A stretch of DNA of 64,000 nt from Streptomyces thinghirensis (GTDB lineage Bacteria > Actinomycetota > Actinomycetia > Streptomycetales > Streptomycetaceae). The stretch's first letter is position 1; the number at the start of each line of letters is the position of its first letter. Under the pieces are notes generated by a model. The model made no database searches, was not told the origin of the DNA, and saw only the letters and a program-made list of their open reading frames with translations. The stretch is from NCBI GenBank assembly GCA_021502835.1, contig JAKFGP010000017.1, positions 1 through 64,000 of the forward strand, written 5' to 3'. A program made the position numbers and the translations under genes. Positions 28,685 to 38,837 of the stretch are shown here, in pieces.

Positions 28685-28841
28685 GGAATCGATGGAATCT
28701 GTCGTTCCGCTTTAGTCCGAGCCGGGCACACTGAATCCGGCAGTACCCGTGCGATCACCGGGCGGGATGGTTTCCGCAGGGACCGGTAGGGCTCACGGAG
28801 GTGTGGGCCCGACGGTCCCTCGAAGGAGAAGGGGCGCCTGA

Positions 28842-29315
28842 GTGTTCACAAGCGTTTTGATGATCGAGAAGGCTGACGTCCGCCGACGTGGAGTTCGTCC
28901 GACCTTGCACGGGGAGGAGGCGGTCGCCTTCCACGTGCTGCTCCAGCCGCGCGGCGATCAGGCGGACAGGCTGCCGAGAGCCATCGACGACGTCGCGCTC
29001 GGCGAACTGGACGACGCCGTGCGCGAGGGGGAGACGCCCGAGGGCCAGGAGGCGCAGAGCGTCGGGCAGCGGGGCACCGGAGGTGTCCTCACCGCCCCTG
29101 CGCGCGTCCGGGGCCGAGGCCGGGGGCCACCTGATCGAGGACCACCCGCTCGACGAGCTCAAGTCCCTGGTCCTGGAGATCGGCGCCGACGAGGTGATCG
29201 TCCTGACCGATCCGCACTACGTGGAGGAGTTCTTCCACCGGGACTGGGCCTCGCGGGCCCGGCACAAGGTCGGCGTACCGGTCCTGAAACTGTTCTCCCA
29301 CAGCAGGGCAGATAG
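28842..29315 (+). CDS. Conserved hypothetical protein upstream of murC
   Basis: About 157 residues from GTG 28842 with an AAGGAG site. It reads MFTSVLMIEKA, VAFHVLLQPRGDQADRLLRA, IDDVALGELDDAVREGETPE, ASGAEAGGHLIEDHPLDELK, SLVLEIGADEVIVLTDPHYV and EEFFHRDWASRARHKVGVPV, then LKLFSH. The alternation of beta strands and helices and the late VIVLTDPH segment resemble a universal-stress-protein-like Rossmann fold. Such proteins are sometimes misnamed indole-3-glycerol-phosphate synthase in Streptomyces. Function is unknown. Shifts lie near 28880, 29085 and 29310. The stop is TAG 29313-29315 or a few bases later. Confidence 0.65.
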   Translation: MFTSVLMIEKADVRRRGVRPTLHGEEAVAFHVLLQPRGDQADRLPRAIDDVALGELDDAVREGETPEGQEAQSVGQRGTGGVLTAPARVRGRGRGPPDRGPPARRAQVPGPGDRRRRGDRPDRSALRGGVLPPGLGLAGPAQGRRTGPETVLPQQGR

Positions 29316-29433
29316 GCTGGGGCCGCGCTCTCCCGCGCCGGGGCGCGCCCACCAGCACGACCACCGCTCGCAAGCAGCACGCTCGCGAGCACCACCTTCG
29401 TACCACCCGCCGCACCTCTGGGGAGAACAGCGC

Positions 29434-30839
29434 ATGGCACCCGGCCTTCCTACCGCCATGGACCGACCACACTTCATCGGCATCGGCGGCGCCGGAATGT
29501 CAGGCACTCGCCAAGATCCTCGCCCAGCGCGGCGCCGAGGTGGCGGGCAGCGACGCCCGGGAGTCCGCGACCGCCGAGGCCCTGCGCGCGCTCGGCGCCA
29601 CCGTGCCACATCGGGCACGCGGCGGAGCACCTCGCCGACGACGCCACCTGCGTGGTCGTGTCGTCGGCGATCCGCGAGGACAACCCTGAACTGGCCCGCG
29701 CCGCCGAACGCGGCATCCCGGTCGTGCACCGCTCCGACGCCCTCGCCGCGCTGATGAACGGCCTGCGCCCGATCGCGGTCGCCGGCACGCACGGCAAGAC
29801 CACCACCACCTCCATGCTGGCGGTCTCCCTGTCCGAGCTGGGCCCTGAACCCGTCGTACGCGATCGGCGGCGACCTGGACGCGCCCGGCTCCAGCGCCCT
29901 GCACGGCGACGGCGAGATCTTCGTGGCCGAGGGACGGAGAGGCGACCGCAGCTTCCACAAGTACGCCCCCGGGTCGCCATCGTCCTCAACGTCGGGCTCG
30001 ACCACCACGCCAACTACGCGTCGATGGACGAGATCTACGAGTCCTTCGAGACCTTCGCCGACAGGATCGTCCCCGGCGGCACCCTGGTCATCGCCGCCGA
30101 CCAGGACGGCGCCCGGGGCTGACGCGGCGGCTGGCCGGGTCGGTGCGGACGGTGACGTACGGGGAGTCCGGGGCGCCGACGTGCCGGATCCTGTCGGTCG
30201 TCCCGCAGGGCCCTGAAGAGCGAGGTCACCGTGGTGATGGACGGCGCGGAGCTGACCTTCGCGGTCTCCGTCGCCCCGGCCGCCACTACGCGCACACGCG
30301 GTCGCCGCCCTCGCGGCGGGCGTGGCCCTCGGCATCCCCGCCGCCGAGCTGGCCCCCGCCCCTGGCCGCCTACACGGGCGTCAAGCGGCGCCTTCAGCTC
30401 AAGGGCGAGGCGGCCGGCGTCCAGGTCGTCGACTCCCTACGCGCACCACCCCACCGAGATGACGGCGGACCTGGAGGCCATGCGCGCCGCGGCCGGCGAC
30501 GCCCGCATCCTGGTCCTCTTCCAGCCGCACCTGTTCTCCCGCACCCAGGAGCTGGGCAAGAGATGGGCCCGGGCCCTCGCGCTGGCGGACGCGTCGGTCG
30601 TCCTCGACATCTACCCGGCCGCGAGGACCCGATCCCCGGCATCACCAGCGAGCTGATCATCGAGGCGGCCCGCGCCGCGCCGGCGCGGACGTCACGCCGG
30701 TCCACGACAAGGACGGGGCGCCCGCGGTGGTCGCGGGGAATGGCGAAGGCCGGTGATCTCGTTCTCACCATGGGCGCGGGCGACGTCACCGACCTCGGAC
30801 CGCGCATCCTGGACCCAGCTGTCGAGCACGGGTAAGTAA
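29434..30839 (+). CDS. murC: UDP-N-acetylmuramate--L-alanine ligase
   Basis: Adds L-alanine to UDP-MurNAc, the first amino acid of the peptidoglycan stem peptide, with ATP. About 468 residues from ATG 29434 ([20 protein letters not shown]). The UDP-binding [18 protein letters not shown] is followed by [17 protein letters not shown], the P-loop [96 protein letters not shown] and [18 protein letters not shown]. The end [20 protein letters not shown] has TAA 30837-30839. Fifteen or so frameshifts in an essential gene are strong evidence for sequence error. msrB follows after 14 bp. Confidence 0.9.
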
Positions 30840-30853
30840 GGGGCTGAGGACTC

Positions 30854-31260
30854 ATGTCGTACGACGTCGAGAAGCCGGACGAGCAGTGGCGCGCGGAGCT
30901 GGCTCCGGCCGAGTACGCCGTCCTGCGCCAGGCCGGCACCGAGCCCGCCTTCACCGGTGAGTACACCGACACCAAGACCGAGGGCGTCTACCCTGCCGCG
31001 CCTGCGGTGCGGACCTGTTCACCTCCACCACCAAGTTCGAGTCGCACTGTGGCTGGCCGTCCTTCTTCGACCCGAAGGACACCGACGCGGTCGAGCTGAT
31101 CGAGGACCGGTCCCACGGCATGGTGCGCACCGAGGTGCGGTGCGCCCGGTGGCTCGCACCTCGGGCACGTGTTCGAGGGGCGAGGGGGTATCCGACCCCC
31201 ACCGACCAGCGGTACTGCATCACAGCATCGCGCTGCGGCTGGCCCCCGGGCGGAGGGCCG
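30854..31260 (+). CDS. msrB: Peptide-methionine (R)-S-oxide reductase MsrB
   Basis: Repairs methionine-R-sulfoxide in proteins. About 135 residues from ATG 30854, MSYDVEKPDEQWRAELAPAE. AVLRQAGTEPAFTGEYTDTK, GVYPCRACGADLF (first zinc Cys pair), TKFESHCGWPSFFDP, DRSHGMVRTEVRCARCGSHL (second Cys pair), GHVFEGEGYPTPTDQRYCIN (catalytic Cys) and SIALRLAP follow. Shifts lie near 31000, 31015, 31045, 31155, 31175, 31185 and 31225, and the real stop near 31260 is lost. It lies 14 bp after murC and converges on the sensor kinase gene. Confidence 0.85.
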
Positions 31261-32708
31261 AGCCGCGGTTACGAGCGCGGCGGCCGGGAGCGTCACGGTG
31301 AACACCGTCACGCCCGGCTTCGCCGCCCAGCTCGATCGTCCCGCCGTGCGCGCCCGCACCAGCGAACCGGCCACGGCGAGGCCCAGCCCGCTGCCCCCGC
31401 GGTCACGGCTGCGGGCCTTGTCGACGCGGTAGAAGCGGTCGAAGATCCGTTCCCGGTCGGTGGCCGGGATGCCCGGCCCCGTGTCGGTGACCGCCACCCG
31501 GACCGCGTCGGCCGTCACGGACACGGCGACCGACACCCTCGTGCCCGCCGGGTGTGCACGGCCGCGTTGGTCAGCAGGTTGTCGAGCACCTGCCGGATCC
31601 GCTGCGGGTCCAGGCGCAGCTTCACCACCGGGGACCGGCCGTCACCGTCAGCGGGTGCTCCGGGTGACCGGCGCGGAAGGCGTCGGCCGCCTGCCGTACC
31701 AGCTCCGTCAGATCCGCGTCCTCCCACCGCAGGCGGCGCCTCCACCTCGGCGCGTCCAGTCGGGCGAGCAGCAGCAGGTCGTCCAGGAGCAGCACCACAT
31801 CCGGGCCGCCTCGGCGCGCAGCCGGAGCCAGATGCCGCTCCCGTTCCCGGGCGCGTTGGCCGCCGCGTACTGGAACAGGTCGGCGTGGCCGCGTACGGAC
31901 ATCAGCGGGGTGCGCAGCTCGTGCGAGGCGTCCGCGACGAACCGGCGCAGCCCGCTGCTCCGCCTCGGCGCGCACCGCCAGCGAGTCGTCGATGTGCTCC
32001 AGCATCGTGTTGAACGCGGTCCGCAGCTCCGCCACTTCCTGGCCGCCGTCCCGCCCGTCCACGCGCAGCGGCAGCCGGGCGGCCGACTCGGTCAGGTTGT
32101 GCCAGGTGATGCCGTGCGCGGTGCTCGCCATGTCGCTCAGCGCGTTTCAACCCGCGCCGCAGCATCCGCCGCCCGAGCACCACCGGCGCCAGCAGCGCGC
32201 GAGGCCGAAGGCGACGACCGTGCACCGTGACCAGCTGCTCCACGGTGTCCTCGACGCCCCCATGGGCGCGGCGCTCACCAGCACCACCCCGGGCCCCACC
32301 TCGCAGGCCCGCAGTGTAGGGGCCGTGCCCGTCGATCCGCACGGTGCGGGTGAGGTCCTCGTCGGGGCGGGCCATGGTCTGCGCCAGGGCGGTCAGCGCA
32401 CGGTTGTCCGCCGGCACCTCGGCGGGCGTGCGCAGGTCCGCCGAGCCGCCGGAGACGTCGTAGACGGCCGTGTACCAGCCGTAGTACGGCTTGCGCCGCA
32501 CCGTGCCGTGCTCCGCCGCGTCCTTGGACTGCACGACCTGCACCAGCTTCATCTGGTCGGCGAGCTGCCGCTCCAGATAGTCCCGCATGTACGCGGTCAG
32601 CACCGTGCCGACCACGGCGAACACCACCACCAGTGACAGCACCCCGAGGCCCAGCGCCAGCCGGGTCCCGAGCCGCAGCCCGCGGTAGGCGTGCCACCAC
32701 CGTCGCAT
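31250..32708 (-). CDS. Sensor histidine kinase (HisKA/HATPase_c)
   Basis: About 486 residues. Start ATG 32708 (MRRWWHAYRG) overlaps the regulator stop as TGATG. The first helix is GVLSLVVVFAVVGTVLTAYM, then an extracytoplasmic sensor region of about 120 residues and a second helix near VAFGLALLALVVLG. A HAMP-like segment precedes RFVADASHELRTPLMSVRGY, the phospho-acceptor His. RQVLDNLLTNAAVHTPAG (N-box), VAVTDTGPGIPATDRERIFD (G1) and GGSGLGLAVAGSLVRAHGG (G2) follow. The 3' end is shared with the converging msrB and is uncertain. It pairs with the adjacent OmpR-type regulator and lies opposite the flavin electron-transfer genes. Confidence 0.82.
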
Positions 32709-33430
32709 CACCGGGCCGCCTGCCGGATCACGTACCCGAAGCCCCGTACCGTCCGGATCAGCGGCTCACCGACTCGTCCGTGTCGTCCGTGTCGTCCGGG
32801 TCGTCGAGCTTGCGGCGCAGCCGGCTGACGACCAGTTCCACGACGTTGGACCGGCCGCCGAAGCCGTACTCCCACACGTGGTCGAGGATCTGCGCCTTGG
32901 TCAGCACGGTCGGTGACTTGCGCATCAGATAGCGCAGCACCCTCGTCCTAGGTCAGCGTCAGCGACACCCGCCGCTCGCCCCGGCGCACCTCACGGTGTC
33001 CTCGTCCATCGTCAGGTCCGCCACCCGCAGCACCGACCGCTGGAAGCCGGGCCCGGCGCTGCGCCGCAGCACGGTCCGCAGCCGGGCCATCAGCTCCTCC
33101 ACCGCGAACGGCTCGACCAGGTAGTCGTCACCGCCCCGGGTCAGCCCCGCCACCCGGTCGGCCACGCCGTCGCGCGCGGTGAGGAACACCACCGGCACCA
33201 TCGTGCCCGAGCGGCGCAACCGGTCCAGGACACCGAAGCCGTCGACGTCCGGCAGCATCAGGTCCAGCACCACGATGTCCGGCCGGAAGTCACCGGCCAG
33301 CCGCAGCGCCTGCTCGCCGGAGTTGGCGGTGACCGCCTCCCAGCCCCTCGTAGCGGGCGACGGTGGCCGCAGGTCGGCTATGGGCGGGTCGTCGTCCACC
33401 ACGAGGAGTCGTAGCTTTTCCAGCGCTCAT
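32708..33430 (-). CDS. OmpR/PhoB-family response regulator
   Basis: About 240 residues from ATG 33430 (MSALEKLRLLVVDDDPPIAD after correcting one indel). The acidic pocket is DDDP, the phospho-acceptor Asp is DIVVLDLMLPDVDGFGVLD, the Thr/Lys-side segment is PVVFLTARDGVADRVAGLT, and the alpha4-5 segment reads GGDDYLVEPF (Glu where Lys is usual, possibly an error). The winged-helix DNA-binding domain contains LTLTEYEVLRYLMRKSPTVL, ILDHVWEYGFGGRSNVVELV and a final GFGYVIRQAAR, with TGA 32708-32710. Divergent from the ferric-reductase-like gene with about 115 bp between, so it may control that unit. Confidence 0.85.
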
Positions 33431-33546
33431 ACTGCGCACGGCCGCCCGCACCCCAGAGGGCGGGGACCGCCGTACCGTGATCGATAAGTACTTGCGAACG
33501 TCGCCCGACAGGAAAACGACAGGTCGGGCGGGCGAAGCTCGATGCC

Positions 33547-34917
33547 GTGACCACAGTCCCGAGCGCCCCCCACCGTCAGCCACCCCTGTGCCGGCCCCTC
33601 CGCCCCAAGGCGGTGGCCCGTACCGGCCTGTACGCGATCCTGGCCGTCAACGCCGCCGTCGTGGCCGTCCTCTTCGTCCAGGCGGAGTTTCGCCTCCAAC
33701 ACGCTCATCGTCCTCGGCCGCCTCACACCGGCCTCTACGGCGCCCTGCTCGCCGGCGTTCCAGCTGATCCTGGTGGCCCGGCTGCCCTGGTTCGACCGGC
33801 GGATCGGCATGGACCGGCTGACGTCCTGGCACCGCTGGACCGGGTTCGCCGTGCTGTGGACGCTGCTCGCCCACGTCGTCCTCATCACCACCTTCGGGTA
33901 CGCCCAATCGTCCGGCATGGCCCCTGAACCAGCTCGTCGATCTCGCCGAGACCGTCGAGGGCGTGCTGCGAGCGCTCACCGCCCTGGCGGTCCTCATGGT
34001 GGTCGGCGCCGTCTCCGCGCGCGCCGCCCGGCGGAGGATGGCGTACGAGACCTGGCACTTCCTCCACCTGTACACGTACGTGGCGGTAGGTGCTGGCCTT
34101 CACCCACCAGGTCGCCGTCGGAACGGCCTTCACCTCCTCGCCCGTGGCGAAGGCGTACTGGTACGGTGTGGGGCGTGGCCCTCGGCTCGGTGCTGGCGGG
34201 GCGGGTCGTGCTGCCGTGGCGGAACCTGCGTCACCGGCTGCGCGTCACCGCCGTCGTGCCCGGAGGACGAGCACGTCGTCTCCGTTGTACCTGGACCGGC
34301 CGCGACCTCGACCGGCTGCCCGCCCGGGCCGGCCAGTTCTTCCTGTGGCGGTTCCTTCGACCCGCGACCGCTGGTGGCAGGCCAACCCGTTCTCGCTGTC
34401 CATGGCACCCGACGGCCGTCAGCTGAGGCTCACCGTCAAGACCGTCGGCGACGGCACCGCCGCCCTGCGCCCGCCTCCCGGCCCGGCACCCGCGTCTCTC
34501 GCCGAGGGCCCCTACGGCGCCTTCACTCACCCTGCGCACCGCACCCGCCCGGACACGCCATGCTGATCGCCGGCGGCGTCGGCATCACCCCGGTCCGGGC
34601 GCGCTGCTGGAGGAACTGCCCGGCCAAGCGGTCCCTCGTGTACCGGGTGGCCACCGACCGCGACGCCGTCCTCTACGACGAGCTGCGCGACCTCGCCCAC
34701 ACCAAGGGCGCCGAACTGCACCTCGTCACCGGGCCGGCCGTCCCCTGACCGACTTGGGCCCCGCGACCTCGCCGCTGCGCGTCCCCGACATCGCCGAACG
34801 GGACGTCTACGTCCCGGACCGCCCGGCATGACCACCGCGGTCCTCCGCACCCTGCGCGAACTGGGCGTGCCTGGGCCGCAGGATACACGCCGCCGAACGC
34901 TTCAGCCTGGCCGGTGA
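33547..34917 (+). CDS. Ferric-reductase-like transmembrane ferredoxin/flavodoxin reductase
   Basis: About 457 residues from GTG 33547. N-terminal helices (TGLYAILAVNAAVVAVLFVQ, YGALLLAFQLILVARLPWFD, HRWTGFAVLWTLLAHVVLIT, ALTALAVLMVVGAVSARAAR and LHLYTYVAVVLAFTHQ) carry the His pairs that bind haem b (HRWTG/LAHV, THQ). A ferredoxin-reductase module then shows ARAGQFFLWRF, WWQANPFSLSMAPDG (FAD), FAEGPYGAFT, LLIAGGVGITPVRALLEELP (NAD(P)H), VYRVATDRDAVLYDELRDLA and VYLCGPPGMTTAVLRTLREL. It moves electrons across the membrane. It is followed 30 bp later by an FMN-binding protein and ApbE, the probable outside acceptor and its flavinylating enzyme. Confidence 0.82.
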
Positions 34918-34947
34918 GCCCGGCGCGACGGGAGGAACCCCCACACC

Positions 34948-35337
34948 GTGAAGCGCACTGCCCGTCCTGGTCCTGAGCATCGCCGGTCTGATCCCGGTCT
35001 GGCGCCACGCCCCGTCCCACGAGACGGCGACCACCTCGCCCGCCCCCGCCGCGTCGTCCGCGCCGTCCGCGCCGGTTTCGTCGTCGTCGCGGGCAGCACC
35101 GTCGACACCGAGAAGGGCCCCGTGCAGGTGGAGGTGACCTTCCGGGACCGGCGGATCACCGCCGTGCTATCTCCGGGCAGCCCGACCACCCGCAGACCAC
35201 GGCCGCCGTCCCCCAGCTGGTCGAGGAGACACTTCTGGGCCCAGAGCGCCGACATCGACACGGTCTCCGGCGCCACGGTCACCAGTGACGGATACAAGGA
35301 GTCGCTCCAGGCCGCCATCGACGCACAGGGCGCCTGA
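34948..35337 (+). CDS. FMN-binding domain extracytoplasmic protein
   Basis: About 129 residues from GTG 34948 with GGAGGAA upstream. An N-terminal membrane anchor/signal (MKRTALLVLSIAGLIPVW), a Ser/Pro/Ala-rich linker and the FMN-binding domain follow: VDTEKGPVQVEVTFRDRRIT, QTTAAVPQLVEETL, and DTVSGATVTSDGYKESLQAA near the end, stop 35335-35337. SGAT-x-T is the motif whose last Thr is esterified to FMN by ApbE. It should act as a covalently flavinylated electron carrier outside the membrane, receiving electrons from the preceding ferric-reductase-like protein. Frameshifts lie near 34965, 35085, 35170, 35195 and 35225. Confidence 0.82.
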   Translation: MKRTARPGPEHRRSDPGLAPRPVPRDGDHLARPRRVVRAVRAGFVVVAGSTVDTEKGPVQVEVTFRDRRITAVLSPGSPTTRRPRPPSPSWSRRHFWAQSADIDTVSGATVTSDGYKESLQAAIDAQGA

Positions 35338-35338
35338 C

Positions 35339-36138
35339 GTGCGGCGCGTCGAACACGCCTGTGGGTTTCCCAGTGTCGCTGCGGGGTGGACGACCCGGAC
35401 ACGTTCCCGAGGAGGCGCGCGGACGCCGTCTTCGCGTGGCTGCGGGGGAAGTCGACGCGCGTTTCAGCCCGTTCCGCCCCGACAGCGAGGTGTCGCGGCT
35501 GGAGCGGGGCGAAGATGCCGCCCGGGTCAGCGCCGAGTTGGCGGAGGTGCTCGGCCTGTGCGAGGAGTACCGGGTCGCAGACCGGCGGAAGCCTTCTGAC
35601 GTCCGGTTGCCGGGCGCGGGGCCTGGACCCCTGCGCGGTGGTCAAGGGCTGGTCGGTGCAGCGGGCGGCCGGGCTGCTGCGGGCCGCGGGGGCACGGGCG
35701 GTTCTCCAAGCCCCAACGCCGGTGGTGACGTGATCGCCGCCGGCGGCCCCTGGAAGGTGGGTGTACGGCACCCCGAGCAGGCCGGCCGGCTGTGCACCGT
35801 CCTGCGGCTCACCGACGGCGCGGTGGCGACGTCCGCCCGCTACGAGCGCGGCGACCACATCGTCGACGGGCGGACCGGGCGTCCGGGCGACCCGGACTGC
35901 TGGACCTCACCGTCGTGGCGCCGACCACTACGAGGCGGACGCGGTCGCCACGGCGGCGTTCGCGATGGGCGCCGAGGGCGTCGCGTGGGCGCGGCGCGCG
36001 AGGGTGCGCGAGGTGTTCGGGCCGTGGACGCGGAGCGCCGGGTGCTGCGCACGGCGGGGCTGCCCGTGGCGGCGCGGGGCGGGGGCCCGGGCGGGGTCTC
36101 ACACGGTCTTATGGGTCCGCAACATCCAGGACGTCTAG
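35339..36138 (+). CDS. apbE: FAD:protein FMN transferase (ApbE family)
   Basis: About 265 residues from GTG 35339, one base after the FMN-binding gene's stop. VRRVEHACGFPVSLRV, RFSPFRPDSEVSRLERGEDA, ELAEVLGLCEEYR, GAFDVRLPGRGLDPCAVVKG (substrate and Mg site, C/K-G motif), GLLRAAGARRFCLNAGGDV, AVATSARYERGDHIVDGRTG (the conserved TSG/GxxxxHI.DPxTG region), LTVVAPTLYEADAVATAAFA and MGAEGVAWAR are seen. It attaches FMN from FAD to the Thr of the upstream FMN-binding protein outside the membrane. The 3' end is blurred; TAG 36136-36138 closes one frame. Confidence 0.82.
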
Positions 36139-36206
36139 ACTCTCCCGGCAACGACCCGTAGCGACCTGGCCAGAACTTTCCGCCCCACCCGAAGGTATTC
36201 GGCGTT

Positions 36207-37369
36207 TTGATACGGATGGAATCAGTCACCAAGCGGTACCCGGACGGCACCGTGGCGGTCGACAGGCTGTCGCTGGAGATACCGGATCGCTCGATCACGG
36301 TCCTCGTAGGGACCGTCCGGCTGTGGCAAGACGACGACCCTGCGGATGATCAACCGAATGGTCGAGCCCCACCGAGGGCACCATTCCGACGGCGCGCGGA
36401 CCTCCAGCAGCAGCCGGTCACCACGCTGTGCCGGTCGATGGGGTACGTCATCCAGAACGCCGGGCTCTTCCAGCACCGGACGATCATCGACAACATCGCC
36501 ACCGTGCCCCGCATGATCGGCTGGGGCAAGTAGAAGTCCCGGGAGCGGGGCCAGCGCTGAGCTGATGGAGCGGGGTGGGGCTTGACGCCTCGGGCAAGCG
36601 GTACCCGTACCAGCCTGGCGGCCAGCAGCAGCGTCGGCGTGGCGCGGGCGCCTGCCGCCGACCTGCCCAAAGCGTTCATGGACGAGCTTTGTTCTCCGCC
36701 GTCGACCCCGTGGTCCGTAAGGGACTCCAGGACGAACCTGCGCATCCAGGAGGAGCTGGGCAAGACCACATCGTCTTCGTCACGCACGACATCGACGAGG
36801 CCATCGTTGGGCGAATTATGGTCGCGGTGATGCGCACCGGCGGCCGGCTCGCCCAGTTCGCGCCCCCGCCGAGCTGCTGTCGAATCCCCGCGGACGACTT
36901 CGTCGAGGACTTCCTCGGCGCCGACCGCGGCATCCGGCGGCTGTCCTTCTTCCCGGCCGGCCGGCCGGAGCTGACGAGCGACCGGGCCGGGCGTGGACGC
37001 CACGACCGATAACTCGCCGCACCCGACGCCCCTACCCGCTGGTGACCGACGCGGAGGGCAGGCCGCTGGGCTACCTAACCGCGGGACCTGACCGCCGGGG
37101 ACATCGCGGTGGAGGGGCTGCTGTCGTACGGGCGGCCGTTCGTGCCCGGCACCGACTCGCTGCGAGCCGCGCTCGACTGCGCTGTACCTCTCGCCCACCG
37201 GCTGGGCTGTCGCCGGACGTGCCGACGGCCGGGTGGCCGGTGTCGTCTCCCCAGCAGACCATCGGCGAGGCGATCCGCACCGCCCACGGCGCCGGGGACA
37301 CCGGCGACGCGCAGGCCGACGACGCGCCGCGTGGCGGAGTCCGCCGGTGTCACGAAGGTCGGCCCGTGA
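36207..37369 (+). CDS. Glycine betaine/osmoprotectant-type ABC importer ATP-binding protein
   Basis: About 388 residues from TTG 36207, or ATG 36216, MESVTKRYPDGTVAVDRLSL. Walker A GPSGCGKTTTLRMINRMVEP is recovered across a one-base insertion. Q-loop YVIQNAGLFQHRTIIDNIAT, signature LSGGQQQRVGVARA and H-loop FVTHDIDEAI follow. A C-terminal CBS-like regulatory region contains PLVTDAEGRPLGYL and AVEGLLSYGRPFVPG. An in-frame TAG interrupts at 36531-36533 (after IGWGK), and the Walker B area around 36680 is garbled (FMDELCS for the expected M-D-E-P-F-S). The stop at 37367-37369 overlaps the first permease start as GTGA. Either the sequence is poor here or the gene is damaged. Confidence 0.7.
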
Positions 37370-38096
37370 ACGGCTTCTTCGACATTCCGAGCGACTCGGC
37401 AACACCTATTCCGGCCTTATCGGGCTGCACCTGCGTGAGGCGCCGCTGCCGGGGCTGGCCGGGCTGCTGCTCGCGCTGCCCATCCCCCAGCTCTGTGCGC
37501 TTCCCGGGCTGGCTGTACCCACCTTTCGTGCTCGGTGACCATCGTGTTTTACGCCATCCCGTCACTGGCCGTCTTCGTCGTCCCACGTGACTACACCGGC
37601 CAGACCGAGCTGACCGTGATGATTCCCCTGGCCGTACACCCTGGGGGTGCTCGTTCCGGCGATCTTCGACGGCGTGCGGTCGGTGCCCGAGGATACCCTG
37701 GCCGCGTCCACCGCGATGTGGGCTTCCCGCCCGTACGGCGCTACCTCCAGGTGCAGTTGCCTATCGCCGTGCCCGCGATCTCCGCCGGGCTCCGGGTGGC
37801 CGTCGGCGAGCATCTCCCTGGTCAGCCCAGGCGCCTCATCGGCAACCAGGGCGTGGCAACCCGCTCGCCGACGCCCAAAAGTACGGTCGTCCCTAACTAG
37901 CGGGGTACTCCGTCCTCCCTACCGCCGGACTGGCGATCCTGTGCGACGCGGCGCTCGTGCTGGTCCGCAACCTGCTTACGCCTGGATGCCGCGCGGCAAG
38001 GGCAAGCGCCCGAAGGAGGCCGCCGTGCGGCAGGAGCGGTCCGAGCCGGAAAAGGCGGGAGTTGCCGAGACGCCGGAGAAGGCGGTCGCCTGGTGA
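37366..38096 (+). CDS. Osmoprotectant ABC importer permease 1
   Basis: About 243 residues from GTG 37366 (VNGFFDIPSDS). IGLHLREALLPVLAGLLLAL, VTTVFYAIPSLAFFVVL, TELTVMIPLAVYTLGVLVPA, IFDGVRSVPEDTLAASTAMG (the EAA-loop contact with the ATPase), QLPIAVPAISAGLRVAV and LIGNQGLGNLLADAQ follow, then a charged tail ending EKAVAW. This is the typical OpuCB/ProW-like short permease. It overlaps the ATPase upstream and the second permease downstream (start at 38093). Multiple frameshifts are present. Confidence 0.78.
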
Positions 38097-38747
38097 ACGT
38101 CCTCAACTCGTCAACCCTTCTTCAGCGAAAGCGCCCACTGGTACGGCTACGACGGCATCCCGCGCGCCCATGGAACATCGTCCAGTATGATGGCCCTCGG
38201 TCTCGCCGCCGCGATCGGCCTGCTGGGCTGCTCACCGGCCACACCGGACGCGGCGGCAACGCCGTCGCCTTCGTCGCCACCGCCGCCCGCGCGGCCGCCC
38301 AGCTTCGGTCTGCTGCTGGATCGCCGTCGTGGTCGGCATCGGCTCGCTGGCCGTGATGGTCCCGCTGGTCTTACTGCCATCCCCCCGATCCTGGTGACCA
38401 CAACTACGAGGCGGTCCGCCCGGTCGACCCCTCCCCGGTGGACGCCGCGCGCGGCATGGGCATGCACGAGACGAGCATCCCTTCCGGGTCGAACTGCCCG
38501 TCGCCCTACCGCTGGTCCTCAGCGCACCGCGTTCCGGCGGCCATCCAGGTCGTGTCTACGGCGACCATCGCGTACGCGAGTCTCGGCGGGATCGGCCGGC
38601 ACATCATCGACGGGCCTCTATCAGCGCAATTACGAGAAGGTGGTCGGCGGTGCACCCTGGTGGCCGGCGCTCGTCACGCTCGCCGTACGGGGCGGCGGAA
38701 CGGCTGGCCGTTTCGCCGGGGGTGCGGCAGGCGCGACGCCGGCATGA
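38093..38747 (+). CDS. Osmoprotectant ABC importer permease 2
   Basis: About 218 residues from GTG 38093 (VNVLN). SAHWYGYDGIPARLVEH, GLALGLAAAIGLL, GGNAVAFVATAARALPSFGL, VVVGIGSLAVMVPLVLLAIP, PSPVDAARGMGMHETSILFR (EAA-like loop), SAAIQVVSTATIAYVSLGGI and YQRNYEKVVGGATLVAALVT follow. The end is near 38747 with an Arg-rich tail. It pairs with permease 1 to form the heterodimeric channel. Frameshifts are dense. Confidence 0.75.
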
Positions 38748-38837
38748 TCTTCGAACACAGCTCGAACGCCGTGGTGAAAGAAAACCGTAACCAGGCCGTT
38801 CTTGACTGACCGACAAGTGGCCCGTTTGGATCGGTGG

